From an uncultured Collinsella sp. (lineage in GTDB: Bacteria > Actinomycetota > Coriobacteriia > Coriobacteriales > Coriobacteriaceae), in NCBI GenBank assembly GCA_902496845.1, contig CABVCJ010000037.1, positions 1 to 20,755 of the forward strand: a DNA stretch of 20,755 nt. The letters run 5' to 3'. The position numbers and the translations under genes are program-made. The notes beneath the pieces are model-generated. The model was not told the origin of the DNA, searched no databases, and worked only from the letters and a program-made list of their open reading frames with translations. Below, piece by piece: positions 1-7,352 of this stretch. How positions within the stretch are numbered: the stretch's first letter is position 1; each line of letters begins with the position of its first letter.

Positions 1-59
1 CACCTTGTCACAAATGCGACCCGCTCGCTGGCGTTGCTAAAACATCGGCGTTGCCGGAG

Positions 60-113
60 TAGTCATTGGGGACGTTCTTGTTTGACTAGTCGTTTAAGAA
101 CGTCCAATGACTA
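60..113. repeat. Imperfect palindrome (long hairpin) A
   Basis: Positions 60-69 pair with 104-113 and 72-79 pair with 96-103, giving an 18-bp stem interrupted only by a two-base bulge (70-71). The 16-base loop contains the palindrome GACTAGTC (84-91), and the same octamer recurs at 109-116. No gene is visible in 1-219 apart from short open frames; one frame ends with a stop at 60-62, exactly where the stem begins, but it is too short to judge. The element lies beyond the 3' end of the rpiR-like gene. A dispersed intergenic palindrome is the likeliest reading; a terminator is less likely because no T-run follows. Confidence 0.65.
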
Positions 114-119
114 GTCAGA

Positions 120-189
120 AATGAGCGTGGATAATCTCCCGTTTTTGGCTCCCGTGCGGGCTCAAAGTGGGAGATTATCCACGCTCGTT
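120..189. repeat. Long near-perfect inverted repeat (hairpin) B
   Basis: Positions 123-140 are perfectly complementary to 169-186 (18 bp), and weaker pairing extends the stem outward to 120/189 and inward by a few G-U and A-T pairs. The loop carries a smaller CCCG/CGGG hairpin at 151-160. A partial third copy of the arm (ATCCACGCTCGT) follows at 207-218, just before the stop codon of the minus-strand rpiR-like gene. It may protect or terminate that transcript. Its size and its tandem placement beside hairpin A also fit a REP/MITE-like intergenic repeat. Confidence 0.7.
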
Positions 190-219
190 AGTTAAGCGTC
201 CAAAAATCCACGCTCGTCG

Positions 220-1074
220 CTACTTGAGTCCCGGGAGGCGGGTGTAGGGAAACGAGCGCTCCAGGAATTCGGAGCAGTGGGCATAGTCTTTGGCGAAGTA
301 GCTGCTGCAGAGCGAATCGAGTACGTATTGCACGGCGATGTGGCTCGCGAACTGCGTGATGCGATGCGTCATGCTCTCGTGGTCACTCACCGTAAGGTAG
401 GCGGCAAAACCAGGGTGCAGGCGCGCGCAATAAGGCGTGCCGATGACGATGACCGGGACATGCCGGCTGCTGAGGATCGGCAAGATGTCCTTGAGGTTGG
501 GGGCAAGGCCGCTGTAGGAGATGACGATTGCCGCATGGTCGGGACCCGAGGCGAGTGCCGTTCGCACCTGGGCCTCGACACCGTCGTGGCACGTCGCGCT
601 TTTACCGGCGGAGAGCAGGCGGTCGCGGAACATTCCCGCTGGATAGAGGTTGTGCGAGCCCGTGTAGATGTCGACCTGTCGGGCGTTCGCGATGAGCTTG
701 GCGGCGTGGTCAAGCTGCGTGGGGTCGAGCAGCTCCTGCGTTTCGGCCAGCGTGGTCTGGTAGAGCCCCTCCATGCGCTCCATAACCTGCGCAGGCGTGG
801 ACGTAGCATCGAAGGGAAAGTTGATGTCCACGTCGCGCCGATTGCCCGCCTCGGTTGCTAGGCGAATAAGCTCGACCTTGAGGTCCTTGAAGCCCTCGAG
901 GCCGAGCTTTTTGCAAAAGCGGTGCACGCTCGCAACAGAAACGTTGGTGCGCGCGGCAAATTCCTTAATAGAAAGCCCGCGGATGTCCTGACCGATGGCA
1001 AGGGCTGCAATGCCGAGCTGTTGCTCGGTGGGGGTGAGGCCCTGCGCCTCGGTGATCTTGCGTTTGATATCCAT
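220..1074 (-). CDS. MurR/RpiR family transcriptional regulator (HTH + SIS)
   Basis: This is a 284-aa sugar-phosphate-responsive DNA-binding regulator. The N-terminal HTH_6 domain is seen at about residues 34-60 (LSIKEFAARTNVSVASVHRF). A SIS sugar-isomerase-like domain follows from about 110 to 260, with the typical VISYSG phosphosugar-loop signature. The ATG at 1074 is chosen because GGGAG lies five bases upstream; a longer TTG-initiated frame would start inside the palindromic repeat at 1094-1132 and has no ribosome binding site. The gene sits 42 bases downstream of the large glycosidase gene on the same strand, so it may be co-transcribed with it and control that locus. RpiR proteins commonly sense sugar phosphates or amino-sugar phosphates; the ligand cannot be read from the sequence. 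Confidence 0.9.
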   Translation of the reverse strand: MDIKRKITEAQGLTPTEQQLGIAALAIGQDIRGLSIKEFAARTNVSVASVHRFCKKLGLEGFKDLKVELIRLATEAGNRRDVDINFPFDATSTPAQVMERMEGLYQTTLAETQELLDPTQLDHAAKLIANARQVDIYTGSHNLYPAGMFRDRLLSAGKSATCHDGVEAQVRTALASGPDHAAIVISYSGLAPNLKDILPILSSRHVPVIVIGTPYCARLHPGFAAYLTVSDHESMTHRITQFASHIAVQYVLDSLCSSYFAKDYAHCSEFLERSFPYTRLPGLK

Positions 1075-1093
1075 GCGAACTCCCACACTCGCC

Positions 1094-1132
1094 AAACCTG
1101 CCAAAAAGGGACAGGTTTATTTTGGCAGGTTT
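1094..1132 (-). repeat. Palindromic dispersed repeat, copy 1
   Basis: A perfect 13-bp inverted repeat (1094-1106 with 1120-1132) encloses a 13-base spacer. The core 1101-1127 is identical, on the opposite strand, to 4816-4842. Here it overlaps the 3' end of the glycosidase gene, encoding its last residues and its TAA stop (1117-1119), and fills most of the gap before the rpiR-like gene. The transcript would fold into a stem-loop and could attenuate read-through, but it lacks the GC-rich stem plus U-run of a classic terminator. Confidence 0.8.
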
Positions 1133-3687
1133 TGCCCGCAAAGGGTAACGGGGCCGAGGATGCCGCTGGGGGCGACGGGCTCGGTGAGGGTGAAGATGTC
1201 GGGGATCGCATGGTCGAGCGTGTTGATGGCGTCGATCGTGAGCTCATGAGCGCCGGCGGAAAGCGCGCCGACGGCAAAACGGTAGGGTGGGCAGATGCGT
1301 GTGCCGAGCGAGCGTCCATCGAGCGTGAGCGTTGCGGTTTCGTAGACGTCTCCCAGGTCGATCGTGGCGTCGGCGCAATCGTTGGCCAGCTCAAACGACG
1401 CATGATATCGGTAGGTGCCGCAGGTGCCGGTGAACAGATCGGCTGTGAGGTCGCACAGGTGCTCGAGCTCTTGCGCTTCACCAAAGGCGCCATTGCTGCC
1501 GGCAGGGGAGAGGGCAACGGTCCATGGGCCTTCGATGCGCAGGCTGAGCGATGTATCGGCGTCGATTGCGCCGTCTCCGGGCGCATCCTCGCTGCCCGCT
1601 TCCAAAACAACGAAGCAGCTCTCGAAGGGTGCGAGCTTCAACGCACCGTCAAACGCAACGGGCTCGGTGCCGTTTAGCAGGTCGAGCCGCGTGCCGCAAA
1701 GGCGCTCGCCTGTCGCAAGTGCAACCGTGCAGTCGATGCGCTCGCGTGGGTGCTCGTTGACGAGCATGACGTAGGTCTCGCCCGTCCGCTCGTAGCGAAG
1801 TGCGCGTAGCCAGGGCTGCGGTGTGTCAGGCACAACGGTCTGCAGTCCCGCACTTGCAAGCACGCGGGCGACATCGGCGAGCGGCGTTGCGACGAGCCCT
1901 CCCAGCTCGACCGCGCCATCGGAATCGTAGAATGCGCCGGGCACCTCGTCGACGGCAAGCACCATAACGCCTGCATCCGTCATGCATCTCGCCGCCTTTG
2001 CCGCCTCCGCACCAATAAACGTAGCACCGGGCATAACAAATGCCTGGTAGTGGCAGTTGTTAACACCAAGCAATCCATCGGCAATCGAAACCTTGTAGCG
2101 GCTCTTGTCCTCAAAAGCCTCGGCGGGCACAAAATCAAAGTCGATCTGCGCGCGCGTGAGCTCTGCCGCCGCGCGCTCGATAGGCATGGCGCTACCGGCC
2201 CATTCGGCATCGGCATGGTACAGGATGGCGACGGGGCGCGTGGCACAGCCTCTCGAAAGCAGCGTTGCCGTACGGTTCATATAGCTCATGAGCTGGCCAA
2301 AGTGCGGCCACTGCGGGTTGTTGCCGTGCGCGTAAAAGTGCGGCGGGCAGTCCCAATCGGGGAAGGGCGCCATGCTAAACGCGTGCGGCGTAAACCAATT
2401 GACGCCGCGGACGAGCATGTGGTCGGCAATCCACTTCATCTCGCGCAAGCCCTCGTGCCAGCCAAAGGCGCCAAAGACCTCGGCCATGCAGCGCCCTTGC
2501 TTTTTGGGGTCGAGGCGCGCGGCCGAAGAGCCCAGTTTGGCAAGCGCGTAGGTAAAGAACTCCATGTTCCATGCGCCATGGAAGTAGCTGTAAGGGCCGT
2601 GGTCGATGCCGGGGGCGAGCTGGTTAATAACCACATCGATGCCCGCCATGTCCTGACTGGCGACAGCGCGGAAGTAGTGCCCAGCGCCCTGGCCCAAGCG
2701 TGTGTGGCAGCTCTTGTCCTCGATTACATGGCCAATGTGCATAACGCCGCGCTCGCGGCACCAGTCACCAATCTGCTCGTCAAAGCACGCACGGTAGAGT
2801 TGCGTGGCGATGTCCATGTAGGTGTGGCGGACCCGAGCGCCGGCGGGGTCGCGCGTCCAAAGCTCGCGGAGCTCACTCAGCCAATTTGTGCCCAGTGCCT
2901 CGTGCAGGCGTCGCGCAAGTTCGTCCGACCATGGCAGCGCCATGTCGCCGCGTCCGATAAAGCTGCTGGTAGAAGCGTCTTCGAGGGTCGCACCCTTTTC
3001 GTTCATAAAGCCCGGTTCATCGGTAAAGAACCCCAGGATGGTCTTGCCGAACTCGTCGCCCAGATGCTCAAACGTGGGTTCGTAGACGGCGTTGATGAGC
3101 ATGCGACACGAATCGGCATCGACCATGTTGATGTATTCATCGCGAAAGCCGGTCTTTTTGCTGGTGACGTAGAGCTCGAGGGCGGTGACGCCGGCGGGAG
3201 CGTCAAAGCGCAGACAGGCGGGAGTGCCGTCCTTGGTTCGCTCCACGGCGAGCTCAAGGTCGAGCGGCGCGCCGGCAGCGTCAAAACCCGCCGCGCCCAC
3301 AAAGTGCTCCGTGGGATCCATGAGGTTGCCGAGCTTGATGGTCGTGGACGGCTGGGGTCCAACGACCGTTACTGTGTGATGCTTAAGCACGGTCTTCTTG
3401 AGCGCGGGGTCTACATCCTCGCCTGCAAGCGCGCCGTTGGCGTAGCCCGTGGGAAAGTGGGCATCATCGAGCAGCCAGATCTTCAGGCCCAGACGCTTGC
3501 ACTCGCCAATGATAAAACGCAGGTCGGACCACCAGCCGTCGCGGCAAAACTCGGGATGCGTGCGCGACTCAAGGCAGACTTCACGGATGTCCGCCCCGGC
3601 AATCTGCTCTAAGTATTCGGTAATCGTCTCGCGTTCTTCGCCCTTGAGCCACAAGAACGGAAGCACATGGTTGTCATATGCTGCCAT
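1117..3687 (-). CDS. Large glycoside hydrolase, GH106/GH2-like with C-terminal jelly roll
   Basis: This is an 856-aa, probably cytoplasmic glycosidase; no signal peptide is seen. The N-terminal part (about 1-480) looks like a TIM-barrel glycosidase of the GH106 and related type, with an LWLKG opening, the segment GFFTDEPG around residue 224 and HIGHVIEDK around residue 323 as likely acidic active-site regions. A middle domain (about 500-640) resembles the glutamine-amidotransferase-like domain of multidomain glycosidases. The C-terminal part (about 725-850) is a GH2-type sugar-binding jelly roll with the phrases LTLDGRSLGTRICPPYRF and SGILGPV. The ATG at 3687 has AGGAG five bases upstream; the GTG at 3693 overlaps that site and is not used. 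The last few residues and the stop come from a palindromic repeat. Family placement is from motif memory; alpha-L-rhamnosidase or another exo-glycosidase activity is possible. The divergent AraC-type gene is a likely regulator. Confidence 0.75.
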   Translation of the reverse strand: MAAYDNHVLPFLWLKGEERETITEYLEQIAGADIREVCLESRTHPEFCRDGWWSDLRFIIGECKRLGLKIWLLDDAHFPTGYANGALAGEDVDPALKKTVLKHHTVTVVGPQPSTTIKLGNLMDPTEHFVGAAGFDAAGAPLDLELAVERTKDGTPACLRFDAPAGVTALELYVTSKKTGFRDEYINMVDADSCRMLINAVYEPTFEHLGDEFGKTILGFFTDEPGFMNEKGATLEDASTSSFIGRGDMALPWSDELARRLHEALGTNWLSELRELWTRDPAGARVRHTYMDIATQLYRACFDEQIGDWCRERGVMHIGHVIEDKSCHTRLGQGAGHYFRAVASQDMAGIDVVINQLAPGIDHGPYSYFHGAWNMEFFTYALAKLGSSAARLDPKKQGRCMAEVFGAFGWHEGLREMKWIADHMLVRGVNWFTPHAFSMAPFPDWDCPPHFYAHGNNPQWPHFGQLMSYMNRTATLLSRGCATRPVAILYHADAEWAGSAMPIERAAAELTRAQIDFDFVPAEAFEDKSRYKVSIADGLLGVNNCHYQAFVMPGATFIGAEAAKAARCMTDAGVMVLAVDEVPGAFYDSDGAVELGGLVATPLADVARVLASAGLQTVVPDTPQPWLRALRYERTGETYVMLVNEHPRERIDCTVALATGERLCGTRLDLLNGTEPVAFDGALKLAPFESCFVVLEAGSEDAPGDGAIDADTSLSLRIEGPWTVALSPAGSNGAFGEAQELEHLCDLTADLFTGTCGTYRYHASFELANDCADATIDLGDVYETATLTLDGRSLGTRICPPYRFAVGALSAGAHELTIDAINTLDHAIPDIFTLTEPVAPSGILGPVTLCGQNLPK

Positions 3688-3803
3688 ACCCACTCCTCTA
3701 AAACCAACCTTTTAAATCGATTGAAGTCAGAGTACGTCGTCCGCGCTGCCCTGCTAATATCAAAACCACGGCAGAGTATGACTAAATCAACGATGGTGGC
3801 ACT
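3688..3803. promoter_or_regulatory. Divergent promoter region, glycosidase / araC-type gene
   Basis: This 116-base gap separates two divergent start codons and must hold both promoters. Facing the araC-type gene there is an extended -10 element, TGCTAATAT at 3752-3760, without a clear -35 box. A small palindrome AATCGATT lies at 3715-3722, close to the glycosidase start, and could be an operator half. The araC-type start has only a weak ribosome binding site (GGTGG). Confidence 0.4.
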
Positions 3804-4811
3804 ATGGATATCGCACGTTTGGACAATCTTTTGCTCGAGCTGACCGACAGCGAGCGCGCTTACCGCGCGGGCGCCCGCTATGACTGGAACGATGCATTTA
3901 GACAGGGTCAACAGGCAGATATCGATGGCAGGCATGTTCATAAAATCGGTAACGCGACATACGCCCTGCACCAAGAAGGCATGCCCGAGGGCCTGTCGAT
4001 TGTGCGCAACTCGCGCTTTAACCCCGTGCCGGAGCACGTGCACGATTATGTCGAAATCAGCTATGTCTATCGAGGGAGCGCGCCACAGATTGTCAATGGT
4101 ACGCAACTCACGCTCGCCCAAAACGAGGTGCTTCTGCTCGATGCCGCCTGCCCGCATGCCGTAGGCGAGCTCGGCGAGCGCGACCTGATGTTGAGCATTG
4201 TCATTTCGCGGCCGATGCTGCGCCGCAGCCTGGAGCAAAGCTTTTCGTCCACAAGCGCCGTTTCGCAGTTCCTGCTCAACGCACTTAACGACGAGACCGA
4301 CCACCGCGGGCATGTGCATTTCCACACGGGCGCTAGCCGTCGGGTGCGCCGGTATATGCAGGAGATGTTGTGTGAGCTCCTGGAGCCGACGACAGCGAGC
4401 GCCCAGATCGTGTCGAGGCTGTTTGAGCTGCTGCTGGTCGAGCTCATGCAAAGCTACGAGGCCGCGCTGCTGCAAACGGGTGGCCCCACGCTGCCTTCGG
4501 CGCAGGTCGCGGCCGCCGTGGGCTACATCGAGCGGCATGCCTGCGATTGTACGCTCGACGACGTAGCCCGCCACCTGCACCTGAGTCCCAACTATGCAAG
4601 CGCGCTACTCAAACGGCAGACGGGTCGCACGTTTATGCAGCTCGTGCAGGAGAGCCGCCTGGCACGTGCGGCAACGCTGCTTGACGCCGGCTCCACTGCG
4701 GAAGCCGCGGCGCGTGAGGCGGGCTATGCCAATATGAGCTTCTTCTACAAAAAGTTTGCCGAGTGCTATGGCTGCACGCCGGCCGCCTATCGTCGATGTT
4801 CGCCCAGATAA
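3804..4811 (+). CDS. AraC/XylS family transcriptional regulator with N-terminal cupin
   Basis: This 335-aa protein is a sugar-type AraC regulator. A cupin-like sensing domain is seen around residues 65-125 (EHVHDYVEISYVYRG, then an NEVLLLDAACPH stretch). The last 100 residues form the double helix-turn-helix: first helix pair near CTLDDVARHLHLSPNYASALLKR cut around residues 247-272, second near AAREAGYANMSFFYKKF and the family-typical CTPAAYR ending. It is divergent from the large glycosidase gene, the usual arrangement for an AraC activator of a glycan-use gene, and lies upstream of the GH1 gene on the same strand. The TAA stop at 4809-4811 directly abuts the second palindromic repeat. Confidence 0.9.
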   Translation: MDIARLDNLLLELTDSERAYRAGARYDWNDAFRQGQQADIDGRHVHKIGNATYALHQEGMPEGLSIVRNSRFNPVPEHVHDYVEISYVYRGSAPQIVNGTQLTLAQNEVLLLDAACPHAVGELGERDLMLSIVISRPMLRRSLEQSFSSTSAVSQFLLNALNDETDHRGHVHFHTGASRRVRRYMQEMLCELLEPTTASAQIVSRLFELLLVELMQSYEAALLQTGGPTLPSAQVAAAVGYIERHACDCTLDDVARHLHLSPNYASALLKRQTGRTFMQLVQESRLARAATLLDAGSTAEAAAREAGYANMSFFYKKFAECYGCTPAAYRRCSPR

Positions 4812-4842
4812 AAACTGCCAAAATAAACCTGTCCCTTTTTGG
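4812..4842 (+). repeat. Palindromic dispersed repeat, copy 2 (degenerate right arm)
   Basis: Positions 4816-4842 match the reverse complement of 1101-1127 exactly (27 bases). The right arm beyond 4842 has diverged, so only a CCAAAA/TTTTGG stem remains. It starts one base after the araC-type stop codon. Short direct repeats GTGTCAGG follow at 4846-4853 and 4856-4863, with GAAGTGTC at 4853-4860 and 4896-4903. An inverted pair GGGACGGG (4862-4869) and CCCGTCCC (4926-4933) fills much of the gap before the GH1 gene. Relative to transcription, both repeat copies have the same orientation at a gene 3' end. Confidence 0.75.
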
Positions 4843-4983
4843 TCGGTGTCAGGAAGTGTCAGGGACGGGGCGGCGGCAGGACTCGAGAACGAAAAGAAGT
4901 GTCGGGTTTGGCGCGCCCGCTTCTGCCCGTCCCGTGCGCAGGCGATACTCAGCTTACCGACCCGCGATGCAAAGGAGATGCTC

Positions 4984-6432
4984 ATGGCAAACATCAAGTT
5001 CCCCGAGGGTTTCTATTGGGGTGGCGCCACCGCCGCCAACCAGTTTGAGGGCGCTTGGAACGTGGACGGCCGCGGTCCTTCCGTCGACGATCATTTCTTG
5101 GGCGGCAGCTACAAGGAGCCGCGTCAGATTACGATCGACATCGACCCCAACCGCTTCTACCCCAATCATGACGGTATCGATTTCTATCATCACTACGAGG
5201 AGGACATCGCGCTGTTCGCCGAGATGGGCTTTACCATGTTCCGCATGTCCATCTCCTGGAGCCGCATCTTCCCCAACGGCGACGACGCTGAGCCCAACGA
5301 GGCCGGCCTCGCCTTCTACGACCGCGTTTTCGACTGCCTGCGTGCCCACAATATCGAGCCGCTCGTGACCCTCTCGCACTACGAGATGCCCCATCACCTG
5401 GTCGAGAAATACAACGGATGGGCGAGCCGCGAGCTCATCGGCTTCTTTGAGAAGTACTGCCAGACCGTCTTCGACCGCTATCAGGACAAGGTCAAGTTCT
5501 GGCTCACCTTCAACGAGATCAACTGCGGTACCCAGGACATGGGCAACCTCTTTGAGACCAGCATGATTCAGGGCTTTGAGGGTCCGGCGTCGGCGGTCCA
5601 CACCACGTCGCAGGCTCGTATGCAGGCGCTGCATCACCAGTTTGTCGCCAGTGGCCGCGTCGTGCGCTATGCCCACGAGCATTACCCGCAGTTTAAGATG
5701 GGCAACATGGACTGCTTCATCCTTTCCTATGCCGCCACGTGCGATCCGGCCGACGTGTTCGCCACGCAGCAGGAGATGAATACCATGAACTGGTACTGCT
5801 CCGACGTGCAGGTGCGCGGCAAGTACCCGTTCTATGCCAAGCGCTTCTGGGCCGAGAACGATGTTGAGCTCGTGATGGAGGACGGCGACCTGCAGGATAT
5901 CGCCGACGGCAAGGTCGACTTCTACTCCTTTAGCTACTACATGTCCGGCACCGTGGGCACCCACAAGGACCACGAGATGACCGAGGGCAACATGACCTTT
6001 GGCGGCAAGAATCCCTATCTGGAGTCCACCGACTGGGGCTGGCAGATCGATCCTCTGGGCCTGCGCATCGCTCTCAACGAGATTTACGCCCGCTACGAGA
6101 TTCCGCTGATGGTGGTCGAGAACGGCATGGGTGCCTACGACGAGGTCGAGGAGGACGGCTCCATCCACGACCCGTATCGCATCGCCTACTTGCAGAGCCA
6201 CGTCAAGGCCATGGGTGAGGCCATTGCCGACGGCGTTGACCTGATTGCCTACACCTGGTGGGGTCCCATCGACCTGGTTTCCGCCGGCACTGGCGAGATG
6301 CGCAAGCGCTACGGCTTCATCCACGTCGATAAGTACGACGACGGCACCGGTACCTATGAGCGCCGCCGCAAGGACAGCTTCTTCGCATACCAGAAGATCA
6401 TCAAGTCCAACGGCACCGAGGGCTTGGATTAA
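4984..6432 (+). CDS. Glycoside hydrolase family 1, 6-phospho-beta-glucosidase
   Basis: This 482-aa cytoplasmic enzyme hydrolyses phosphorylated beta-glucosides brought in by the PTS. The GH1 barrel is complete: N-terminal FPEGFYWGGATAANQFEGAW, acid/base Glu178 in TFNEIN, nucleophile Glu379 in VVENGMG. The C-terminal phosphate-binding set of 6-phospho-beta-glucosidases is present as Ser433, Lys441 and Tyr443 (LVSAGTGEMRKRYGF), which separates it from plain beta-glucosidases. Its length is normal for the family. The start at 4984 has AAGGAG six bases upstream; an open frame extends back to 4756 but overlaps the araC-type gene and the repeat. The EIIA gene follows after 150 bases with its own promoter. 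The BglA/AscB-type substrate range (cellobiose-, arbutin- or salicin-phosphate) cannot be resolved. Confidence 0.93.
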   Translation: MANIKFPEGFYWGGATAANQFEGAWNVDGRGPSVDDHFLGGSYKEPRQITIDIDPNRFYPNHDGIDFYHHYEEDIALFAEMGFTMFRMSISWSRIFPNGDDAEPNEAGLAFYDRVFDCLRAHNIEPLVTLSHYEMPHHLVEKYNGWASRELIGFFEKYCQTVFDRYQDKVKFWLTFNEINCGTQDMGNLFETSMIQGFEGPASAVHTTSQARMQALHHQFVASGRVVRYAHEHYPQFKMGNMDCFILSYAATCDPADVFATQQEMNTMNWYCSDVQVRGKYPFYAKRFWAENDVELVMEDGDLQDIADGKVDFYSFSYYMSGTVGTHKDHEMTEGNMTFGGKNPYLESTDWGWQIDPLGLRIALNEIYARYEIPLMVVENGMGAYDEVEEDGSIHDPYRIAYLQSHVKAMGEAIADGVDLIAYTWWGPIDLVSAGTGEMRKRYGFIHVDKYDDGTGTYERRRKDSFFAYQKIIKSNGTEGLD

Positions 6433-6504
6433 TCGACAATATGAGTGCCACTGGGAAAAGGTTTTGGGAAGGGCTTGGAAGGGCTTGCGATTCGAACCCT
6501 CGCC

Positions 6505-6533
6505 TTAGTATTTTGGTCATTTGGCACTATAAT
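6505..6533 (+). promoter_or_regulatory. Sigma-70-type promoter of the EIIA-Glc gene
   Basis: A perfect -10 box TATAAT lies at 6528-6533, with a poor -35 (TTAGTA, 6505-6510) at 17-base spacing. Transcription would start near 6540, giving a leader of about 43 bases that ends in the AGGAG site. Upstream, 6467-6487 carries a 10-bp direct duplication (GGAAGGGCTT twice). Confidence 0.6.
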
Positions 6534-6582
6534 CACCATAGGGATGCGCATAACGTTGCGCTTAATCAAGAGGAGAAAACGC

Positions 6583-7119
6583 ATGGGTCTGTTTGATATG
6601 TTCAAGAAGAAGGCTGAGCCCGCGGCAGCTGCTGCTCCGGCCTCCATCTCTGCTTCTGCCGGCGCCGACGTGCTGTGCTCGCCCGTCAAGGGCAAGGTCA
6701 TCAAGATGGCCGACGTGCCCGATCCCGTCTTTGGTGGCGAGGTTCTGGGCAAGGGCTGCGCTGTGTGGCCCGAGGACGACCTGGTCTACGCTCCCTGCGA
6801 CGGCAAGGTGACCGTCACCATGGGTCATGCCGTGGGCCTGCAGTCCGATAGCGGCATCGAGGTTCTGGTGCACGTTGGCGTCGATACCGTCAACATGAAC
6901 GGCGACGGCTTCGAGGGCTTCGTCAAGGCTGACGACGTCGTGAAGGCCGGCCAGCCCATACTCAAGATCGACCGCGCCAAGATCGCTGCCGCCGGTTACA
7001 AGGACTGCGTCGTCGTTGCAGTGTCCAACACCGCCGAGTTTGCCGACGTCGAGCTCGCCGTCGAGGCCGAGTCTGCCGTCGCCGCCGGTGACGCCATCGT
7101 TAAGGTCGTCCGCAAGTAG
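6583..7119 (+). CDS. crr: PTS glucose-type EIIA protein (single domain)
   Basis: This 178-aa protein carries the EIIA-Glc fold alone. It accepts phosphate from HPr and passes it to a sugar-specific EIIB. The active-site histidine is His97 in VLVHVGVDTV, and the second conserved histidine is His82 (GHAVGL). The N-terminal 28 residues are a charged then Ala-rich tail (FKKKAEPAAAAAP) resembling the linker in multidomain PTS permeases, so this may be a detached IIA domain. AGGAG lies seven bases before the ATG. No EIIB or EIIC gene is in the window, so it must serve permeases encoded elsewhere; the adjacent GH1 gene suggests beta-glucosides among them. A dedicated beta-glucoside IIA is the alternative to a general crr. 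Confidence 0.9.
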   Translation: MGLFDMFKKKAEPAAAAAPASISASAGADVLCSPVKGKVIKMADVPDPVFGGEVLGKGCAVWPEDDLVYAPCDGKVTVTMGHAVGLQSDSGIEVLVHVGVDTVNMNGDGFEGFVKADDVVKAGQPILKIDRAKIAAAGYKDCVVVAVSNTAEFADVELAVEAESAVAAGDAIVKVVRK

Positions 7120-7144
7120 CCTGCGGCAACATAAGGATGTGCAA

Positions 7145-7175
7145 GGGTGGTCGGGTTATCCGGCCGCCCTTTTTT
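7145..7175 (+). terminator. Rho-independent terminator after the EIIA gene
   Basis: The stem 7145-7154 pairs with 7160-7169 (10 bp, two G-U pairs) around a five-base loop and is followed by six T residues (7170-7175). It ends the EIIA transcript 25 bases after the stop. Confidence 0.9.
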
Positions 7176-7309
7176 AATAGACTGAGCAGGCGCATTTTAT
7201 TGCAGGGGGCCTGCTTTACGGGCCATTCGTTCGTCAAATTGAGCCGTCCGCGCTTTTGCGACGTAGGGGTCTGGGCGGAGCCGCTAATATGGACTTGCTG
7301 TTACGACGT

Positions 7310-7332
7310 GCGCTGCGCGGGGAACGCAGCGC
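7310..7332 (+). promoter_or_regulatory. Leader hairpin before the lipoprotein gene
   Basis: Positions 7310-7317 pair with 7325-7332 (8 bp, GC-rich) just ahead of the GGAGG site near 7342. A TAATAT hexamer at 7285-7290 is a candidate -10 box without a good -35. The hairpin would lie in the mRNA leader and might affect stability or ribosome access; no known riboswitch pattern is recognised. Confidence 0.35.
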
Positions 7333-7352
7333 CGCTTGTTTGGAGGAATGTC

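Noticed and set aside
3..62. Possible C-terminal end of an upstream gene at the left edge
   Set aside because: Only about 19 codons are visible in that frame, other frames are equally open, and no family can be judged.
2050..3612. 520-codon plus-strand open frame opposite the large glycosidase
   Set aside because: Antisense shadow; the minus-strand protein has a ribosome binding site and clear domains.
4756..4983. N-terminal extension of the GH1 protein
   Set aside because: It overlaps the araC-type gene in another frame and reads through the palindromic repeat; GH1 homology starts at 4984 with a good ribosome binding site.
4954..6324. 456-codon minus-strand open frame opposite the GH1 gene
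   Set aside because: Antisense to an intact GH1 enzyme and composed of Val/Gly/His-rich shadow sequence.
6487..6503. TTCGAA-containing segment resembling a tRNA T-arm
   Set aside because: The flanking bases do not form a five-pair T-stem and no anticodon or acceptor stem can be drawn around it.
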